From Deinococcus apachensis DSM 19763 (GTDB taxonomy: Bacteria > Deinococcota > Deinococci > Deinococcales > Deinococcaceae), in NCBI RefSeq assembly GCF_000381345.1, contig NZ_KB906407.1, positions 62,001-126,000 on the forward strand: a DNA stretch of 64,000 bases, read 5' to 3'. The translations under genes were made by a program, and so were the position numbers. Positions 60,893 through 64,000 of the stretch are shown here, one piece after another; positions within the stretch are counted from its first letter, which is position 1; each line of letters begins with the position of its first letter. Under the pieces are notes generated by a model. That model did no database searches, was not told where the DNA came from, and saw only the letters and a list, made by a program, of their open reading frames with translations.

Positions 60893-61778
60893 GCCGGGGC
60901 CCCGCTGGGCGATCATCGTGCACGGGGGCGCCCACGAGACCCCGCCCGGGAAGATCGCCGCGAGCCGAGCCGGGTGCCTGGCCGCCCTGACCGCCGGACG
61001 CCGGGTGCTGGAGGGCGGCGGCACCGCGGTCGAGGCGGTGGAAGCGGCGATCCGGGTGCTGGAGGACGACCCCACCTTCAACGCGGGCTATGGCTCGGCG
61101 CTCACCGCGGACGGAACGGTCGAGACGGACTCCGCCCTGATGGACGGGAGCACCCTGGAGGTGGGCGCGGTTGCGGGCCTGGTCGGTGGGCGCCATCCGG
61201 TCAGCGTCGCCCGCCGCCTGCTGCGCGAGAAGGAAATCCTGTTGACCGGGGAGGGCGCCCACCGCTTCGCCGCTACCCACGGGGCCGAGTTGTGCGCGCC
61301 CGAGGAGATGATCTCCCCCGAGCAGCGCGAAGCCTTCGAGAGTCACGACACCGTGGGCTGCGTGGCTCTCGACCTGCACGGCCACCTCGCGGCGGGCACC
61401 TCGACCGGGGGCCTGACCGGCCAGCCGGCCGGGCGGGTGGGCGACTCGCCCCTTGTCGGCTGCGGCTTCTACGCCGAGGACGGGGTGGGAGCCATCGCCC
61501 TGACTGGCGAGGGGGAGAGCCTGGCGCGCTGGATGACGGCGGCCCGCTTCATCCAGCGCCTGCCCAGAACCACGCCCGACGACGCCCTGCGCACCGTGCT
61601 GGAGGAGATGGGCGAGCGGGTGGGGGGCACCGGGGGCGGGATCGCCGTCACGCCGGACGGACAGGTCGGGTGGTGGTACACCAGCCACGACATGCCCGTC
61701 GCCTACATGCACGCGGGGCTGACGGAGCCCCGCGTCTATCTGAAGAAAACCGAGGAGCAAGCGAATGACCAACCCTGA
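60885..61778 (+). CDS. iaaA: Isoaspartyl peptidase / plant-type L-asparaginase
   Basis: The 297-residue precursor is an N-terminal nucleophile hydrolase: IIVHGGAHETPPG at the start, FNAGYGSALTADG, and the self-cleavage site HDTVGCVA with Thr156 as nucleophile, then AGTSTGGLTGQPAGRVGDSPLVG. It splits beta-Asp peptide bonds, such as the beta-Asp-Arg dipeptide released from cyanophycin, to free amino acids. It overlaps cphA by 8 bp and cphB by 14 bp, so translation is coupled. Confidence 0.92.
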   Translation: MTEPGPRWAIIVHGGAHETPPGKIAASRAGCLAALTAGRRVLEGGGTAVEAVEAAIRVLEDDPTFNAGYGSALTADGTVETDSALMDGSTLEVGAVAGLVGGRHPVSVARRLLREKEILLTGEGAHRFAATHGAELCAPEEMISPEQREAFESHDTVGCVALDLHGHLAAGTSTGGLTGQPAGRVGDSPLVGCGFYAEDGVGAIALTGEGESLARWMTAARFIQRLPRTTPDDALRTVLEEMGERVGGTGGGIAVTPDGQVGWWYTSHDMPVAYMHAGLTEPRVYLKKTEEQANDQP

Positions 61779-62613
61779 AGAACGCGGGGCCCGCCCCGGA
61801 AACGGCACCCTGATCATCATCGGCGGCCACGAAGCCAAGGAAGGACGGCGCGAAATCCTGAAGGAGGTCGCCCGGCGAGTGAAGGGGGGCCGCCTCGTGA
61901 TCGCCACCGTCGCCTCCCACAAACCGGAAGGCTACTTCGAGAGCTATCAGGAGGGCTTCGACGGCCTGGGTGTCGGCGAACTCGTCGAGCTGTACGTCGA
62001 GGAACGCCACGAGGCCTCGCGGGAGGAGAAGCTGAGGCTCTTCGAGGGGGCGACCGGGGTGTTCTTCTCGGGCGGGGACCAGCTCCGCATCACCAGCCAG
62101 ATCGGGGACACGCCGCTGGAGGCGCACATCCGTGAAGTGTACGAGTCGGGCGGCGTGATCGCGGGCACCTCAGCAGGCGCATCGGTGATGTGCGAGACCA
62201 TGCTGGTGAAGGGCACGAGTCAGGAGTCTTACCGGATCGGCGACCTCCAGATGGCGCCCGGCCTGGGTTTGATGCGCGGCGTGATCATTGACCAGCACTT
62301 CGCCGAGCGTGGGCGGATCGGCCGCCTGCTGGGCGCCGTCGCGCAAAACCCGCGGGTCCTGGGCATTGGCATCGACGAGGACACCGCCATCGTGGTGCAG
62401 GACAGCCACTTCACGGTGATCGGCAGCGGCGGCGTCTATGTGGCGGACGGAGCGGGCATCACCCACTCCAACATCGTCGAGGGGCGGACCGAGGACCCCC
62501 TCTCGCTGTACGACGTGCGCCTGCACGTCCTCTCGGCCGGGGACGCCTTCGACCTGGAAGGGCGCAAGCCGGTTCCAGCCCAGGCGCTCCAGGAGGCCGT
62601 GTCCAGCGACTGA
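61765..62613 (+). CDS. cphB: Cyanophycinase
   Basis: The 282-residue protein is an S51-like serine peptidase: LIIIGGHEAKEGRREIL, FSGGDQLRI and the nucleophile motif AGTSAGASVM with Ser136, then QHFAERGRIGRL with a catalytic His candidate. It has no signal peptide, so it is the intracellular type. It cuts the cyanophycin backbone to beta-Asp-Arg dipeptides, the substrate of the isoaspartyl peptidase encoded just upstream. Confidence 0.95.
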   Translation: MTNPEERGARPGNGTLIIIGGHEAKEGRREILKEVARRVKGGRLVIATVASHKPEGYFESYQEGFDGLGVGELVELYVEERHEASREEKLRLFEGATGVFFSGGDQLRITSQIGDTPLEAHIREVYESGGVIAGTSAGASVMCETMLVKGTSQESYRIGDLQMAPGLGLMRGVIIDQHFAERGRIGRLLGAVAQNPRVLGIGIDEDTAIVVQDSHFTVIGSGGVYVADGAGITHSNIVEGRTEDPLSLYDVRLHVLSAGDAFDLEGRKPVPAQALQEAVSSD

Positions 62614-62707
62614 GTCCCCGTCCAACTCGAACTGCTCTGGCCGACCGGGGAGGAGCCTGCGGGCACGCCTCCCCGGTGCTTCACCCCCATTCACGGAGAC
62701 CTTCAGC

Positions 62708-63949
62708 ATGTCCCAGCCCTTGACGACCGCCCTCGACGCCGCGCGCCTGCGCCAGGACTTTCCGATGCTGACCCAGACGGTGGACGGCAAGCCGCTCGTG
62801 TACCTGGACAACGCTGCCACGACCCAGAAGCCCCAGGTCATGCTCGACCGCCTGCTGGAGGTGTACAGCACCGGCTTTGCCAAGGACGCCGAGCAGCACA
62901 CTTTCAGCCGCCAGGTCACCCAGCAGATTGAGCACACGCGTGCCCTGGTCGCGGGCTTCATCCACGCGCCAAGAGCAGAGAACGTGGTCTTCCTGCAAAA
63001 CGCGACCGAGGCCCTGGCCGTCGTCGCGGACGGCTTCGCCCAAGCCGTTCTCGGGCAGGGCGACGAGATCGTTCTCACCGGGCTGGAACACCACGCCAAC
63101 ATCATTCCCTGGCTGATCGCCTCGCAGCGCACGGGCGCACGGATCAGGGTCGCGCCCGTGAACGACGCGGGGGACGTGGAGGTGGAGGCGGTCACGTCCC
63201 TGCTCACCGACCGGACGAAGGTCGTGTCCGTCTCGCACGTCTCCCATGTCCTGGGGACGGTGCTGCCGGTGCGCGAGATCACCGAGGTCGCCCACGCGCG
63301 CGGCATCGCTGTGGTGGTGGACGGCGCGCAGGCCACGCCCCACCTGCCGCTGGACATGGGGGACATCGGCTGCGACTTCTACGTGATGTGCGGGCACAAG
63401 ACCTACGGCCCGACGAGCGTGGGCATGCTGTACGGGACGGACGAGTGGCTGGACCGTCTCGCCGCGTGGGAGGGCGGCTCGGACAACGCCTCGGAAGTGA
63501 CCTTCGAGGGCTGGCAGCCCAAAAAACCGCCCAAAAAGTTCGAGGCGGGGACGCAGGCGCTCGTGGACATCATCGCCCTGGGCAGCTCGCTGGCGTACCT
63601 GTCGGGGATCGGGATGGAGCGCATTCAGAGGTCCGAGCAGGACCTGGTCACGGAGATGGTCGAGCGCCTGAACGGAGTGGAAGGCGTGTCGGTGCTGGGG
63701 TGGCCGCGCGAACGGGCCGCGCTGGCCTCCTTCGTGGTCGAGGGGGTGGGGGACCCCAAGGAGGTCGAGGAGTTCCTCGACCGCGAATACGGCGTGGCGG
63801 TGCGGGGAGGCGACCTGACCGCCCAACCGCTGATGAAGCGCTTCGGCATCCCTGGAGCGGTGCGCGCCTCACTCGGGCTGTACAACACCCCGCAGGAGGT
63901 GGACACGCTCGTTCAGGGGGTTGAGCAGTTCGTGCAGGCCAGGCGCTGA
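62708..63949 (+). CDS. SufS-like PLP enzyme lacking the sulfur-acceptor Cys
   Basis: The 413-residue class V aminotransferase-fold protein resembles SufS cysteine desulfurase. It has VYLDNAATTQKPQ, TGLEHHANIIPW (His128/129), VVDGAQATPHLPLD and the PLP Lys231 in CGHKTYGP. The desulfurase signature RTGHHCAQP reads RGGDLTAQP: the Cys is Thr371 and the two His are Asp and Leu. It therefore cannot form the persulfide. No SufB/C/D/E/U gene is next to it; it lies 94 bp after cphB with GGAGA 8 nt before the ATG. A role on an Asp-related amino acid is inference only. Confidence 0.85.
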   Translation: MSQPLTTALDAARLRQDFPMLTQTVDGKPLVYLDNAATTQKPQVMLDRLLEVYSTGFAKDAEQHTFSRQVTQQIEHTRALVAGFIHAPRAENVVFLQNATEALAVVADGFAQAVLGQGDEIVLTGLEHHANIIPWLIASQRTGARIRVAPVNDAGDVEVEAVTSLLTDRTKVVSVSHVSHVLGTVLPVREITEVAHARGIAVVVDGAQATPHLPLDMGDIGCDFYVMCGHKTYGPTSVGMLYGTDEWLDRLAAWEGGSDNASEVTFEGWQPKKPPKKFEAGTQALVDIIALGSSLAYLSGIGMERIQRSEQDLVTEMVERLNGVEGVSVLGWPRERAALASFVVEGVGDPKEVEEFLDREYGVAVRGGDLTAQPLMKRFGIPGAVRASLGLYNTPQEVDTLVQGVEQFVQARR

Positions 63950-64000
63950 GCACTCCGGCGTCCCAGGAGCTGGAGGACGGACGCTCACCGGCGAGCGGGC

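Noticed and set aside
58112..61081. 989-residue open frame opposite cphA
   Set aside because: Shadow of cyanophycin synthetase with Val/Gly/Asp/His-rich low-complexity composition.
62708..63949. Cysteine desulfurase SufS of the Fe-S assembly system
   Set aside because: The active-site Cys is replaced and no suf genes adjoin.

Overview
The window is high-GC chromosomal DNA of a Deinococcus-type bacterium. Several things point there: a two-CbiX-domain chelatase like D. radiodurans DR2241, a PriA that has lost its helicase motifs, a PilF-like pilus ATPase with triplicated N-terminal domains (known from Thermus/Deinococcus), a cyanophycin operon, and many leaderless genes with a TANNNT box 5-8 nt before the start codon. 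No rRNA, complete tRNA or CRISPR array was seen.

Positions 1-45200 read as core chromosome. 1-16300: the 3' end of a membrane-protein gene, S41 and M20 peptidases, a small EF-hand protein, the chelatase, a VC0807-like membrane protein, a metallophosphoesterase, an APH-fold kinase, PriA, a broken VOC gene, EamA and MFS transporters and a penicillin-acylase-family enzyme. 16280-31200: YjbQ, an ApbE/ferric-reductase-like operon with a frameshift, a DUF4403-like protein, the minus-strand operon pgeF-yqeG-pilF-pilT, then FabI, an isochorismatase-fold protein without its catalytic residues, a hexapeptide acyltransferase, a membrane-anchored DinB-like protein, DUF488, a second PilT, and an AbrB/Doc toxin-antitoxin pair with a broken toxin. 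31190-45200: DnaE, a two-AMIN amidase, a Na+/H+ antiporter, RpoZ, another APH-fold kinase, and a minus-strand operon in which a beta-grasp-like protein ending in Gly-Gly precedes a giant DUF4132 protein. That pair is the least understood system here.

45200-53100 is an accessory or decayed region. It holds three tRNA 3'-half remnants, each followed by a terminator, one next to regularly spaced direct repeats as at an integrase att site. It also holds small orphan genes, an IS701-family transposase with two in-frame stops, an N-terminally deleted serine recombinase with inverted repeats, and a CheB-type methylesterase gene broken by a 7-bp duplication and cut by the recombinase fragment. A membrane protein/winged-helix regulator pair and a sugar-efflux MFS gene follow. 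53140-57450 carries an SDR, a DJ-1/PfpI protein, a truncated glycosyltransferase and a GH1-RmlD fusion.

58082-63949 is a tightly overlapping cyanophycin operon: synthetase CphA, an isoaspartyl dipeptidase/asparaginase, cyanophycinase CphB, and a SufS-like PLP enzyme whose sulfur-acceptor Cys is replaced by Thr. Together they can make and break down the Asp-Arg polymer. The last enzyme probably does something other than desulfurate cysteine.

At least six otherwise coherent genes carry single frameshifts. Whether these are real decay or sequence errors has to be settled from reads.
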